Shown piece by piece: positions 53,091-60,612 of a stretch of 64,000 nt of DNA (its first letter is position 1; every line of letters begins with the position of its first letter). Position numbers and translations under genes: made by a program. The notes beneath the pieces are model-generated. The model ran no database searches and was not told where the DNA came from. It worked only from the letters and a program-made list of their open reading frames with translations. This DNA comes from Clostridiales bacterium (GTDB taxonomy: Bacteria; Bacillota; Clostridia; Christensenellales; Aristaeellaceae). The stretch is taken from assembly GCA_024684375.1 (NCBI GenBank), contig JAIKWZ010000033.1:19620-83619 (forward strand), in the 5' to 3' direction.

Positions 53091-53486
53091 TTATTCTTTC
53101 GGAAAAAATGTTCCGAATGCGTCAAATCCTGCGTCCACGCGCTCATCCGGATTGTAGCTCAGCAGGTCATAAAATGGTTCAAGTGAAACGGCGGGACTCA
53201 AGCCTTGCCTGCGCAGATAATGATACTCTTCCAGCGTGCGGGGTTTTGCGGCGATAACTATCCAGCTGAAACGTCTTTCTTGCGGCAGGTCTTCGTTTTG
53301 CTCAAGGAAGTATTCAAGCCCGTGCTCTTTTACGATCAGGCAGGCCTCACGCACGGTGTCAGGAAAATCCGCTTCCGACATGGGCGGCGACAGCGCCATG
53401 CGCTTGCAGCCGCCCGCTACGCACTCGGAAAACGCGGTGACCATCCCCAATATGAAAGACCTTCTCTCAAGGCCATCTATCTTCAT
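53091..53486 (-). CDS. conserved hypothetical protein beside a sugar kinase
   Basis: A 131-residue soluble protein with no signal peptide or membrane helix. It begins MKIDGLERRSFILGMVTAFS and has two early cysteines (CVAGGC). I recognise no family. GGGGAGGAG lies upstream of the ATG at 53486. It sits between a PfkB kinase gene (30 bases upstream) and the alpha/beta hydrolase, likely in one operon. Confidence 0.6.
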   Translation of the reverse strand: MKIDGLERRSFILGMVTAFSECVAGGCKRMALSPPMSEADFPDTVREACLIVKEHGLEYFLEQNEDLPQERRFSWIVIAAKPRTLEEYHYLRRQGLSPAVSLEPFYDLLSYNPDERVDAGFDAFGTFFPKE

Positions 53487-53516
53487 CCGTCTCCTCCCCA
53501 AACACGCCGAAGAGCG

Positions 53517-54365
53517 TTATTTTTTACAGTATTCCTGCCTATACGGGATCGCGCTCGCCGCCCCCTTGCGCGACACGGTCACGGCAGCGGCAGCGTTGGC
53601 GGTCACAGCGGCTTCATAAAGCGTTTCCCCCTCAGCCAGCATCACGGCCAGCACGCCTGTAAACGTGTCCCCCGCGCCGGTCGCGTCGACAGTCACGGCA
53701 GGTTCCGCGGGGATAAATGCTCCTTCCTGCTTTAGCAGGCAGCCGCGGCTGCCCAGCGTGACCACGCAGTTATTCATTCCCTCAAGTTCCGCGGCCTCAT
53801 ATTCGTTTGGAGTAAACAGGTCAACGAGCTTTTTGAGGATATCAGGTACGGAACGGCGCGGCGCTGGATTCATGATTGTCTTTACGCCGCAGGCATGCGC
53901 CGCCTGCGCGCAGGCGATATTGACCTCGTCAGGCACCTCGCTGTTGAGCAACAGCAGATCTGCGGACGCTATCTCCGGCGCGAAGCGCTCGGCGTCCCCG
54001 CGGTCAAGCTCCGCCCCACGGAAAACCGTCACGCGGCTTCCACCCTTTAAATCAGTCATAATAACGGCGCAGGCGCTGCGGCCCGGTTTTTTCGCAAGGC
54101 AGCATTTTATTCCTTCGTGTTCACAAAACGCTGCTGCGCTCAGGTCATAACCCTCTGAACCCACCGCGCCCAGAAAACTCACGTCCGCGCCCGCCCTGGC
54201 TGCCGCCACGGCCTGGTTAAACCCTTTGCCGCCCGGCTCATCAAACATCGACAACGCCGTCAGCGTTTCCTCGGCGGCGTGAAACGCGGGGACCGTCATA
54301 AACAGCGACTGCCCCACCAGACCCACGCACGCGATCTTGACCTTGCCCGAACCTGTTCCATCCAT
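53517..54365 (-). CDS. PfkB-family carbohydrate kinase (ribokinase-like)
   Basis: A 282-residue sugar kinase. The N-terminal half includes the sugar-binding DEPGGKGFNQAVAAARAGADVSFLGAVG, close to ribokinase. The C-terminal PfkB signature is VTVDATGAGDTFTG with the catalytic Asp. The protein is slightly shorter than ribokinase (~305). Ribose is the likely substrate but another pentose or nucleoside is possible. The start is ATG at 54365 with only a weak AGG nearby. Confidence 0.88.
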   Translation of the reverse strand: MDGTGSGKVKIACVGLVGQSLFMTVPAFHAAEETLTALSMFDEPGGKGFNQAVAAARAGADVSFLGAVGSEGYDLSAAAFCEHEGIKCCLAKKPGRSACAVIMTDLKGGSRVTVFRGAELDRGDAERFAPEIASADLLLLNSEVPDEVNIACAQAAHACGVKTIMNPAPRRSVPDILKKLVDLFTPNEYEAAELEGMNNCVVTLGSRGCLLKQEGAFIPAEPAVTVDATGAGDTFTGVLAVMLAEGETLYEAAVTANAAAAVTVSRKGAASAIPYRQEYCKK

Positions 54366-54639
54366 TGCTAACCTGCCTTAGTCCCTGATGTCGGACGGAC
54401 CGATGCGCCATGTTTTGAACCCGTACTGCAGAGCATGATCTCACTGTGGCGTGCCATGTCCTCAGTTAAAGAATAAGCCTGCCTACGGGCTGAACGCGCC
54501 GACTGCGTCCGGCACACATAAAGTCCAGATACTCTCCCCCTGTCACTTGAACGAGCAATTATCTCATCCACATGCATACAGACGCGCCGCGGAATAGATA
54601 TTCTGCGGCGCGCTGTCAGTTTCCTGCCTTTTTGTTTGA
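54366..54639. other. intergenic region with a long hairpin
   Basis: There is no gene in this 274-base stretch. A long inverted repeat at 54583-54612 (CGCGCCGC / GCGGCGCG, extended by GAATA/TATTC) lies downstream of the minus-strand gene ending at 54640 and could end or protect its transcript, although the minus-strand T-run is poor. The rest shows no clear promoter. Confidence 0.5.
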
Positions 54640-55203
54640 TCACCCGATATTTCCGTCGAACGCCAGCAGATCCGGTATTCCCGTGCAGGCGCGCATCAGT
54701 TCGGACAGTCCGCCCTTTGAAGTCATCAGGTCATCCAAAAGTGGTCCTTCCGCTCTGTATTTTTTGCCAAGAAAATCCGTAAGAGTCAGCTTCCACGTAC
54801 CGACGTCAGTTGCGTATTTGATTCTGTTTTCCTTGGAGAAGTATTCACCCACGGCGTCGAACAGCGCTTCCGCGCGTTCTTCCGGGATCTTGATCTGACG
54901 CTTCCCGACGAGTTCGAACTCCCCGAAGCCTTTCCCGAACCGGTATCGCGACAGCCATACGCGGCCATCCTCTGTTATGGTCAGACGCTGCTCCACCTCA
55001 TCTTCAGGCTTTGGGCAAGGCCCGTAACACACATTCTCCGATTTCAGCTGCAGCTTTGTGATCATATCCATATTGAAGGGCCGTTTTCTGCGCTCTTCCT
55101 TCTCAAATACATAATCTCCGAATGTGTAGATCTCCCCCTGGTATACTCCGTCATCCGTATACGCTTCCAGGATCCCCGATATGGGATTACGGCTGAATTT
55201 AAT
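54640..55203 (-). CDS. hypothetical protein with probable ATT start codon
   Basis: Taken from the first ATG (55071) this would be 143 residues, but no ribosome binding site precedes that ATG. The same frame stays open back to 55203 and reads like protein (FSRNPISGILEAYTDDG, GEIYTFGDYVFEKEE). A perfect GGAGGG at 55215-55210 stands 6 bases before an ATT at 55203-55201, giving 187 residues. No ATG, GTG or TTG lies between. The upstream SIMPL gene stops in the same frame, so readthrough is an alternative. The family is unknown. Confidence 0.6.
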   Translation of the reverse strand: MKFSRNPISGILEAYTDDGVYQGEIYTFGDYVFEKEERRKRPFNMDMITKLQLKSENVCYGPCPKPEDEVEQRLTITEDGRVWLSRYRFGKGFGEFELVGKRQIKIPEERAEALFDAVGEYFSKENRIKYATDVGTWKLTLTDFLGKKYRAEGPLLDDLMTSKGGLSELMRACTGIPDLLAFDGNIG

Positions 55204-55221
55204 GGCGTTCCCTCCGATCTG

Positions 55222-55887
55222 TCACCCTATCTCCCAGATAACCGTTACTGTATCTGATACAGTGATGTTATCCGGTTCCACGTTCAAGTCGTAGCTTTCA
55301 TCCGAAAGATCATTATCGATAGTGCCACCGCAGGGCAGCACCATTTCCTTCATCGTTTTAACTTCAAAATCGATCTCGCCCCATGAGTAGTCTATATTCT
55401 GGATTTCTTTCAGGCTTATCCCTGCGGCTTTTGTCAGCACATACGCCTTCTCTCTGGCGTCTGTTACTGCCTTGCCAAGCAGCTCGTTCTTCGCGGCTTC
55501 TGGGTCACTTACGGTATGGCTGAGCCGAAACTCCGGCTTCACGTGGCAATTGGCAAGCGCATAAAGTATCCTGCCGAGACGGTCATTATCGGATTCAAAC
55601 TCGATTTTCATTACGTGCTGATACTTATACCCTATGAAGCGCTCCTTCCACGCACTCTTTTCTTTATAGCTTTCATACTCAGCGTCAACGCTGAAGTCCA
55701 GAGTCTTGAGATCTGAACGCTCAAAGTCGAAAGCCGCGAACAGTTCTTTTAGCTGTTCCGTATCCTCAGAAGACCTGCGCAGGGCTTCACTGTATTCGGG
55801 ATAGACTCCCTCCAAAGTGATCGTGATCCTTGTCATATCCGGTCTGACCTTTATTTGTCCTTTGCCGGTTACCCGAATAGTTCTCAT
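55222..55887 (-). CDS. SIMPL-domain (DUF541) protein
   Basis: A 221-residue protein of the SIMPL/DUF541 family. It opens with the family start TIRVTGKGQIKVRPD and has SDNDRLGRILYALANCHV and KNELLGKAVTDAREKAYVLTKAAGI in the expected places. Unlike many members it has no signal peptide, so it is cytoplasmic. The function is unclear for the family. It is 3 bases downstream of the ADP-ribosylglycohydrolase gene. Confidence 0.85.
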   Translation of the reverse strand: MRTIRVTGKGQIKVRPDMTRITITLEGVYPEYSEALRRSSEDTEQLKELFAAFDFERSDLKTLDFSVDAEYESYKEKSAWKERFIGYKYQHVMKIEFESDNDRLGRILYALANCHVKPEFRLSHTVSDPEAAKNELLGKAVTDAREKAYVLTKAAGISLKEIQNIDYSWGEIDFEVKTMKEMVLPCGGTIDNDLSDESYDLNVEPDNITVSDTVTVIWEIG

Positions 55888-55890
55888 GGT

Positions 55891-56691
55891 CTATATCCTT
55901 TCTGCCGCCGCATCAAACCTGTCGAGCACTGCCAGCATATCCTTGGGCAGACGCTTCCTGCACTCTGCTATCAGCTCATCCGGCACACCATAGAACGCTT
56001 CGGCTATGCTGCCCGCGATGCACGTCAGAGTGTCGCAGTCCCCGCCCAGTGATACGGCTGTCCTGATCACATCCTCGAAATCGTTACCTTCCAGAAAAGC
56101 AGTGATCGCTTCGGGGACAGTCTGCTGGCAGCTTTCCACATGATGGTAATCCGGACGGATCTCATTGCAGGTCCTTGAAAGGTCGTAGCCGAATTCCCTT
56201 ATGATGTAGTCTTTGATTTCAGCCTTGCCGCTCCCCGTCCTGGCAAGGAAGATCGCGCTTGCAGTCGCCTCGGCGCCCTTGATGCCCTCGGGATGGTTAT
56301 GCGTGACCTCAGCGGTCAGCCTGGCAATGCGCCTCATTTGTTCCAGTGTGCCGAACAGCCAGCCCGCGGATGAAACCCGCATGGCAGAGCCGTTGCCATA
56401 GCTCCCATATGGCTGCGGATCTTTCGACCAGAGCCACGCATAGAATCTCTGGCCATATCCGGCATTCGGGTAGTCATTCCCCCATTTGCGCATGGAGGCA
56501 ACGAGCGCATCCTTGATCTCATCGTCGCTTTTACCGATAGAATCCATAAGTGCCTCTGCCACCGCTACAGTCATGACCGTGTCGTCCGTGAAGCGCGAGT
56601 TGCGACCGAAAAGCGGGAATACCTTGGTTTTGTCGCCCATGTCAAACTCATACGGGGCTCCTATCATATCCCCTAGTATCGCTCCGTACAT
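55891..56691 (-). CDS. ADP-ribosylglycohydrolase family protein
   Basis: A 266-residue all-helical metal-dependent hydrolase that removes ADP-ribose from proteins or small molecules. The family motifs are AILGDMIGAPYE (residues 4-15), FTDDT (about 33-37) with the magnesium-binding Asp pair, VTHNHPEGIKGAEATASAIFLA and GGDCDTLTCIAGSIAEAFYG near the C-terminus. It is complete and probably active. A partner ADP-ribosyltransferase is not seen in the window. Confidence 0.9.
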   Translation of the reverse strand: MYGAILGDMIGAPYEFDMGDKTKVFPLFGRNSRFTDDTVMTVAVAEALMDSIGKSDDEIKDALVASMRKWGNDYPNAGYGQRFYAWLWSKDPQPYGSYGNGSAMRVSSAGWLFGTLEQMRRIARLTAEVTHNHPEGIKGAEATASAIFLARTGSGKAEIKDYIIREFGYDLSRTCNEIRPDYHHVESCQQTVPEAITAFLEGNDFEDVIRTAVSLGGDCDTLTCIAGSIAEAFYGVPDELIAECRKRLPKDMLAVLDRFDAAAERI

Positions 56692-56772
56692 TTCAGTTTC
56701 CTCCTGTTTCCTTATTGCACTCTGAGTATAACATGAGCCGGATTAATTCAGGTCGCCTGCCGGACGACAAAT

Positions 56773-57555
56773 TCAATCCTGTTTACGCTTACTGTTATCG
56801 CTGAATAGGATTTTCAGCATTTTATCCGGGTTTTCCAGGAAACGCCGCGTCATCTGATAGTGTTCCGTTTCGCGATAATCGACACTGCGGATGCCGTCAG
56901 CGCTCAGCTCATACGTTGTTGCTCCGGGAAAAGTCATTAATATCGGTGAATGTGTAGCTATGATGAACTGTGAGTGTTGTTTTACCAGCTTGTCGATCCT
57001 GCACATCAGCCGCATGAGTTTCATGGGTGATAACGCCGCTTCGGGCTCGTCCAGTATGTAGAGACCGTTGCCGCCGAATCGGTTTTCAGCAAGCGCCATA
57101 AAGCTTTCACCGTGCGATTGATGATGAAGCGATACACCTCCATAACTGTCTATTACCGGTCTGCCGAAAGACGGTTCGCTGTCAAGATCGTCTATGTTTG
57201 TCGCCACATTATAAAAGCTCTCTGCGCGGAGAAAGAAGCCGTCCCGGAGGGGTTTTATTCCCTTAGCCACACGGATACAGTCGTACAGTTCGGAATGTGT
57301 TTCCTGTGTAGAGAAATTGAAGTTTCTGGTTCCTCCTTCCGGATTAAAGCCCATAACTACAGCCAGCGCTTCAATGAGCGTCGATTTACCCGTACCGTTT
57401 TCGCCTACGAAAAACGTAACCGGCCCATGAAACTGTATAGGGGCTTTCGTCAGCGCACATACTACCGGCAGCTTGCGGAGATAGCTTTCTTTTGGCGGTT
57501 TTCGGATAAGCGAAACCTCGCGCACATACAATTCGCTCAAACTGTTTTCTTCCAT
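56773..57555 (-). CDS. AAA-type ATPase (ABC-like, overcoming-lysogenisation-defect style)
   Basis: A 260-residue soluble ATPase. Walker A GENGTGKST lies at 51-59, a signature-like SHGESF in the middle, Walker B LYILDEPEAAL around 165-175, and the ATHSPILM switch follows. This compact layout matches stand-alone AAA_21/AAA_23-type ATPases of defence or unknown systems. No nuclease domain is attached. The ATG at 57555 is preferred over a TTG 6 bases earlier. A role in the island is open. Confidence 0.8.
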   Translation of the reverse strand: MEENSLSELYVREVSLIRKPPKESYLRKLPVVCALTKAPIQFHGPVTFFVGENGTGKSTLIEALAVVMGFNPEGGTRNFNFSTQETHSELYDCIRVAKGIKPLRDGFFLRAESFYNVATNIDDLDSEPSFGRPVIDSYGGVSLHHQSHGESFMALAENRFGGNGLYILDEPEAALSPMKLMRLMCRIDKLVKQHSQFIIATHSPILMTFPGATTYELSADGIRSVDYRETEHYQMTRRFLENPDKMLKILFSDNSKRKQD

Positions 57556-57566
57556 GGTCAATATAC

Positions 57567-58058
57567 CTATTTTGTCTGGCGAGAGTGAAACTTGTCCTTA
57601 TACTTCAAAGCAATGGCTCTTTTCAGTTCTTCGATATCCATCGGATGCGGCTGTTCTTTTCCGTACCAGCAGTACTTATGGTTAGTACCTCTCAAATGCC
57701 TGAATGGGTGATCTTCAAACTCTCCCGGCCCAAGCAGAGTATTCAGCAGATCTGCTTCTTCCTCTGACCAAACCGGAAGGTAATCAGTATAATGCCCGTC
57801 GTGACCTTCATCAGACATCGATGTATACGTGGACACCTGCAAAAGAAACATGCCTCCGCAATGCTTGCAGCGCAGGAGCACCCGATAGCCGTCATCCCAT
57901 ACAGAATTATAGTGCAGCAGAGTGCCATCCGGGAGTTTGGTTTCGTCGCCATAGCCTTTCACAAATTCAGTATCCAACTGTTTATGGGCTTCTTCGGCGT
58001 CATCGATATCATATATGTGGCACAGGCAGCCATTGATCCCGTAACCGTCTTTTTTCAT
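57567..58058 (-). CDS. hypothetical protein with CxxC pair
   Basis: A 163-residue acidic, soluble protein. It carries LLRCKHCGGMFLLQV (a single CxxC, about 62-76) and several aromatic residues in the second half, with SEEEADLLNTLLGPGEFE. The fold is unknown. It resembles small island proteins of gut Clostridia that often serve as immunity or accessory factors, but this is only an impression. GAAAGGA precedes the ATG and the AAA gene follows 12 bases later. Confidence 0.65.
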   Translation of the reverse strand: MKKDGYGINGCLCHIYDIDDAEEAHKQLDTEFVKGYGDETKLPDGTLLHYNSVWDDGYRVLLRCKHCGGMFLLQVSTYTSMSDEGHDGHYTDYLPVWSEEEADLLNTLLGPGEFEDHPFRHLRGTNHKYCWYGKEQPHPMDIEELKRAIALKYKDKFHSRQTK

Positions 58059-58071
58059 TTCTATTCCTTTC

Positions 58072-58404
58072 TCAGTAAAGCTCGACTTCCATTATTCCGT
58101 ACCAGTCTGCTTTAGGCAGGGTGGACGATGACCGCGTCGAACCGATCCTGTCTTCAAAGACCGGAGCGATCCCCGTCTTTTTGATCTTGAACAGCTGCTG
58201 GACTGTTTCGCGCGAACACACATACAGGTAGCTCCCCCAATCCATTTGCTTCTGTTCTCCCAGCAATGGCAGCCACTCACCGGGAGTCCGGTACAGGCTC
58301 GTCAGTTCGTAGTATCTTTTGAACAAATCAAAAGGCCTGTCGTAATAATCATCCAGATTATCCTTAGCACCATCATTGAATATGCCTACATACATAGCAT
58401 ACAT
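58072..58404 (-). CDS. small hypothetical protein
   Basis: A 110-residue soluble protein starting MYAMYVGIFNDGAKDNLDDY, rich in Tyr and Leu, without membrane segments or metal motifs. GGAGG lies 8 bases before the ATG. It is followed 13 bases later by the CxxC hypothetical gene, so they are cotranscribed. I recognise no family. Confidence 0.6.
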   Translation of the reverse strand: MYAMYVGIFNDGAKDNLDDYYDRPFDLFKRYYELTSLYRTPGEWLPLLGEQKQMDWGSYLYVCSRETVQQLFKIKKTGIAPVFEDRIGSTRSSSTLPKADWYGIMEVELY

Positions 58405-58434
58405 AGATCTGGCCTCCTCTCATTTCCGATTTTG

Positions 58435-59253
58435 TCACAGCAGCCTCTTGAACGTCTCCAGTAGCGCGGTGATCTGGTAACTGAGCAGCCAAGCGGCATT
58501 GTTCCATTCCGGCACGGCCTTGACCACATCCAGCAGCGGCAGTACGTATTTCTCCGTCTGGACCACATACGAGGCCATCTTACCGCGGGTAAATCCGTCC
58601 GCCATGCAGCTCAGGTTGTTGCAGCGGTCTATGCACTTCACGAGTGATGCCAGTTGGTTTTTTCCGATGTTCTCGTAGTACTTCGGTTTGATTTCCTCTT
58701 TATCGCCTTCGTACGTATTGTAGGACACGAGGCACACAGCATCGCGCACACGATCATTGACAGGCAGTTCCTCTGGTTTGGTATCAGTGTCCTCTATCAC
58801 GTCGTGCAGCAACAGCGCCGCAATCACGTCGTCGTCCACTATACCCATAGCCAGCGTGTGGCAGGCCAGGGTAAGCGGATGAGTGATATACGGCGCATTG
58901 TCCGTCATGCCCTTGCGTACCTGGCCCTTGTGTTTCTCGCGTATCAACGGCAGGGCTTTCAGCGTCTGCTCCAGTTTCTCGCTTTGTGCCTTAGCCTTAA
59001 TGTATGTGTACATGTGCTCCGGATCGGAATGCGGGGCTTTCAGCATCCACTCGTGTTTGTTCTCACTGAACAGCGCGTCAAGTGAAGTATTCAGCGCTTT
59101 CGCCAGTAATGTCAGCCGCGCGGTGTCCGGCAGGTTCTCGTCCCTTTCCCAGCTGCTCACCGCCTGAAAACTCACGCCCACCAATTCGGCCAGGTTTTCC
59201 TGCGTAAGCACTCGCAGTTTCCTCGCTTCAGTAATGTTGCTTCCCAGACTCAT
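58435..59253 (-). CDS. XRE-type HTH regulator fused to a SpoT-like HD domain
   Basis: A 272-residue fusion. Residues 5-60 form an XRE/Cro-type HTH (TQENLAELVGVSFQAVSSWE). After a short linker, residues about 118-230 carry an HD hydrolase domain: ITHPLTLA (His125), AALLLHDVIEDTD (His150-Asp151, then Glu154-Asp155), the motif set of the RelA/SpoT/MESH1 hydrolase. It may bind or cleave (p)ppGpp and couple that to DNA binding (inference). The ATG at 59253 is chosen over an upstream GTG because AAGGGG is better spaced. Confidence 0.78.
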   Translation of the reverse strand: MSLGSNITEARKLRVLTQENLAELVGVSFQAVSSWERDENLPDTARLTLLAKALNTSLDALFSENKHEWMLKAPHSDPEHMYTYIKAKAQSEKLEQTLKALPLIREKHKGQVRKGMTDNAPYITHPLTLACHTLAMGIVDDDVIAALLLHDVIEDTDTKPEELPVNDRVRDAVCLVSYNTYEGDKEEIKPKYYENIGKNQLASLVKCIDRCNNLSCMADGFTRGKMASYVVQTEKYVLPLLDVVKAVPEWNNAAWLLSYQITALLETFKRLL

Positions 59254-59279
59254 CACCGTCACCCCTTTCTTACGGTGTC

Positions 59280-59335
59280 ATTGTAGCATATTCTTCAAGT
59301 CTATTCTAACATCCGGGGTTTGAAATTGCAATTTC
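59280..59335 (-). promoter_or_regulatory. promoter and palindrome before the HTH-HD gene
   Basis: On the minus strand TTGCAA (59331-59326) and TAGAAT (59308-59303) are 17 bases apart. A second set, TAGAAT and extended TGC-TACAAT (59285-59280), also has 17-base spacing. The perfect palindrome GAAATTGCAATTTC (59322-59335) covers the first -35 and is a natural operator candidate for the HTH protein encoded just downstream. Confidence 0.55.
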
Positions 59336-59339
59336 TTTT

Positions 59340-59798
59340 TCAAGTCTGGCTTGAGTTTTTTTCATCTGGATTTGTCTGATCAAATCTGGCCAGCAACTTT
59401 TTGAAAAACACTTTCTGCATCCCGCCAACGGCGAACTGCGCGAGATACTCTACCTCCGGTTTGGACAAATGGGCATCCTCATTTTCGTCATACACATAAG
59501 TCGGATCGCCCCAGGCCCGCCTGAAATGACGTCTCAGTTTTTCGGTCGGCGCGTTTTTGTACATATTCCTGTAATATGGATTCCTTATGAAAAGCTCAAA
59601 TCGTATGCCACAGACGGGAAACATTGCGAGATACTCCTCATCAGGCCCGGGCAGATGAGTGTCATCACCTTCATCATCCACATAAGTCGGGTCGCCCCAG
59701 GAACGCCTGTTAAAATGTTTCAGTTTTTCGGTGGGCGCTTTTTCGTATATCTCCCTGTAGTATGGATTCCTCATGAATAGTTCAAATTGGTTCCTCAT
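59340..59798 (-). CDS. tandem RNPYY-repeat hypothetical protein
   Basis: A 152-residue soluble protein made of two similar halves: FMRNPYYREIYEKAPTEKLK...WGDPTYVDDEGDD (about 6-48) and FIRNPYYRNMYKNAPTEKLR...WGDPTYVYDENED (about 68-110). Each half has basic-aromatic then acidic sequence. No known family is recognised. It overlaps the upstream 105-residue gene by 17 bases. That neighbour contains one related motif. The pair lies behind the SAM-type riboswitch. Confidence 0.65.
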   Translation of the reverse strand: MRNQFELFMRNPYYREIYEKAPTEKLKHFNRRSWGDPTYVDDEGDDTHLPGPDEEYLAMFPVCGIRFELFIRNPYYRNMYKNAPTEKLRRHFRRAWGDPTYVYDENEDAHLSKPEVEYLAQFAVGGMQKVFFKKLLARFDQTNPDEKNSSQT

Positions 59799-60099
59799 TA
59801 TCCTTCCCCTCCCTTTCTGTCAATTCCTTTATCCTTTCCCGCCAGTATACGACCTTTGGGTTGTTGCCGCAGTATCTCAGTGCGTGCCTGCAATCCGCAA
59901 TGCTAAAATGTTTCTCAAGCTCCTTTGCCTGTTTTATAGCCTCGTCCACCTTTGTCTCATCGCGAGTTTCGCTCCAGAAAAAACTAAGCAAGACGTACCG
60001 CTTTGAGTACTCTGACGGCGCGTCATCATAATACCGTTTCCAGTACGGATTCCGCAAAAACAGCTTCGCCGCTTCCCATATTTCTTTTTCCGTGATCAT
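59782..60099 (-). CDS. single RNPYW-motif hypothetical protein
   Basis: A 105-residue, highly charged helical protein. Near the N-terminus it has LFLRNPYWKRYYDDAPSEYS, clearly related to the repeats of the next gene. The rest differs (DCRHALRYCGNNPKVVYW). GGAGA precedes the ATG by 6 bases. It is the first gene downstream of the predicted SAM riboswitch and attenuator at 60201-60330. Confidence 0.65.
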   Translation of the reverse strand: MITEKEIWEAAKLFLRNPYWKRYYDDAPSEYSKRYVLLSFFWSETRDETKVDEAIKQAKELEKHFSIADCRHALRYCGNNPKVVYWRERIKELTEREGKDNEEPI

Positions 60100-60200
60100 A
60101 ATGTCTCCTACGTTTAATAGTCTCGGTCACTTGGCGCTATTCCGGAACGCAAACAATATAAATACGCCCCTCCTTCCGTTTTTGCTTATAAAGAGTGACG

Positions 60201-60232
60201 AATAAACAGTCCCATCGTTACCGACAGGACTG
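60201..60232 (-). terminator. attenuator hairpin of the riboswitch
   Basis: On the minus strand CAGTCC (60232-60227) pairs with GGACTG (60212-60207) and is followed by TTTATT. It stands about 10 bases after the aptamer, the position of the expression platform terminator in SAM riboswitches. Confidence 0.65.
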
Positions 60233-60242
60233 CCTTTATATC

Positions 60243-60330
60243 TCCTATCGGTCAAGCTTTGGCACCTTACCGTCCCCGGCAGGTTGTCGTGCGGTCAACG
60301 AGCTTGTCTCTCGCGCACTCTTCATAGGTC
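60243..60330 (-). ncRNA. SAM-I/IV-type riboswitch aptamer (predicted)
   Basis: Read on the minus strand, the segment has the core words of the SAM-I/SAM-IV class: GACAAGCUC, then ACGACAACCUGCC, then GGUAAGGUGCCAA, and the closing GACCGAUAGGAG. P1 can form from CCUAU (60328-60324) with AUAGG (60248-60244), P2 from GUGCG (60318-60314) with CGCAC (60293-60289), and P3 from ACCU..CC with GG..AGGU. A GATAAT -10 with TG extension (60344-60339) lies immediately upstream and an attenuator immediately downstream. The first gene reached is an unknown small protein, not a methionine gene. Confidence 0.68.
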
Positions 60331-60430
60331 AGCAGGATATTATCACAGATTCAGCTTATTTACAAGAACAGGTTGCCGAAGCCCGGCCGGAGCGCTTACA
60401 GGGGAAGCTTCCGGCATTTCCATGCGGAGA

Positions 60431-60459
60431 TTGATGAAAAAAGCAAAGCAAGGTATAAT
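60431..60459 (+). promoter_or_regulatory. promoter of the YwaF-like gene
   Basis: TTGATG (60431-60436) and TATAAT (60454-60459) are separated by 17 bases. The leader would be about 145 bases. A second candidate -10 lies near 60557. Confidence 0.6.
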
Positions 60460-60612
60460 ATCAGATACGGAAGGGAACCAAACTCCGATTCATCCGGAAC
60501 AAACGGTTCGCCGGTATGCCGCGGGCTGATTTCCTTCTGAAACACGAATACTCTTTAATATAATATCAATGGCAAACCTTATATCCGGGCATTTGCGTGA
60601 AAGAGGCTTTTT

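Larger units (their letters stand above)
60100..60612. other. 513-base intergenic region with divergent transcription signals
   Basis: Contents: leader of the 105-residue gene (60100-60200), attenuator and SAM-type aptamer (60201-60330), the minus-strand promoter (60339-60360), then plus-strand promoter TTGATG-17-TATAAT (60431-60459) and a second TATAAT near 60557 for the YwaF-like gene. No tRNA or other gene is seen. Confidence 0.6.

Noticed and set aside
60195..60529. Small plus-strand frames over the riboswitch region
   Set aside because: They have no ribosome binding site, no protein-like sequence, and coincide with structured RNA on the other strand.
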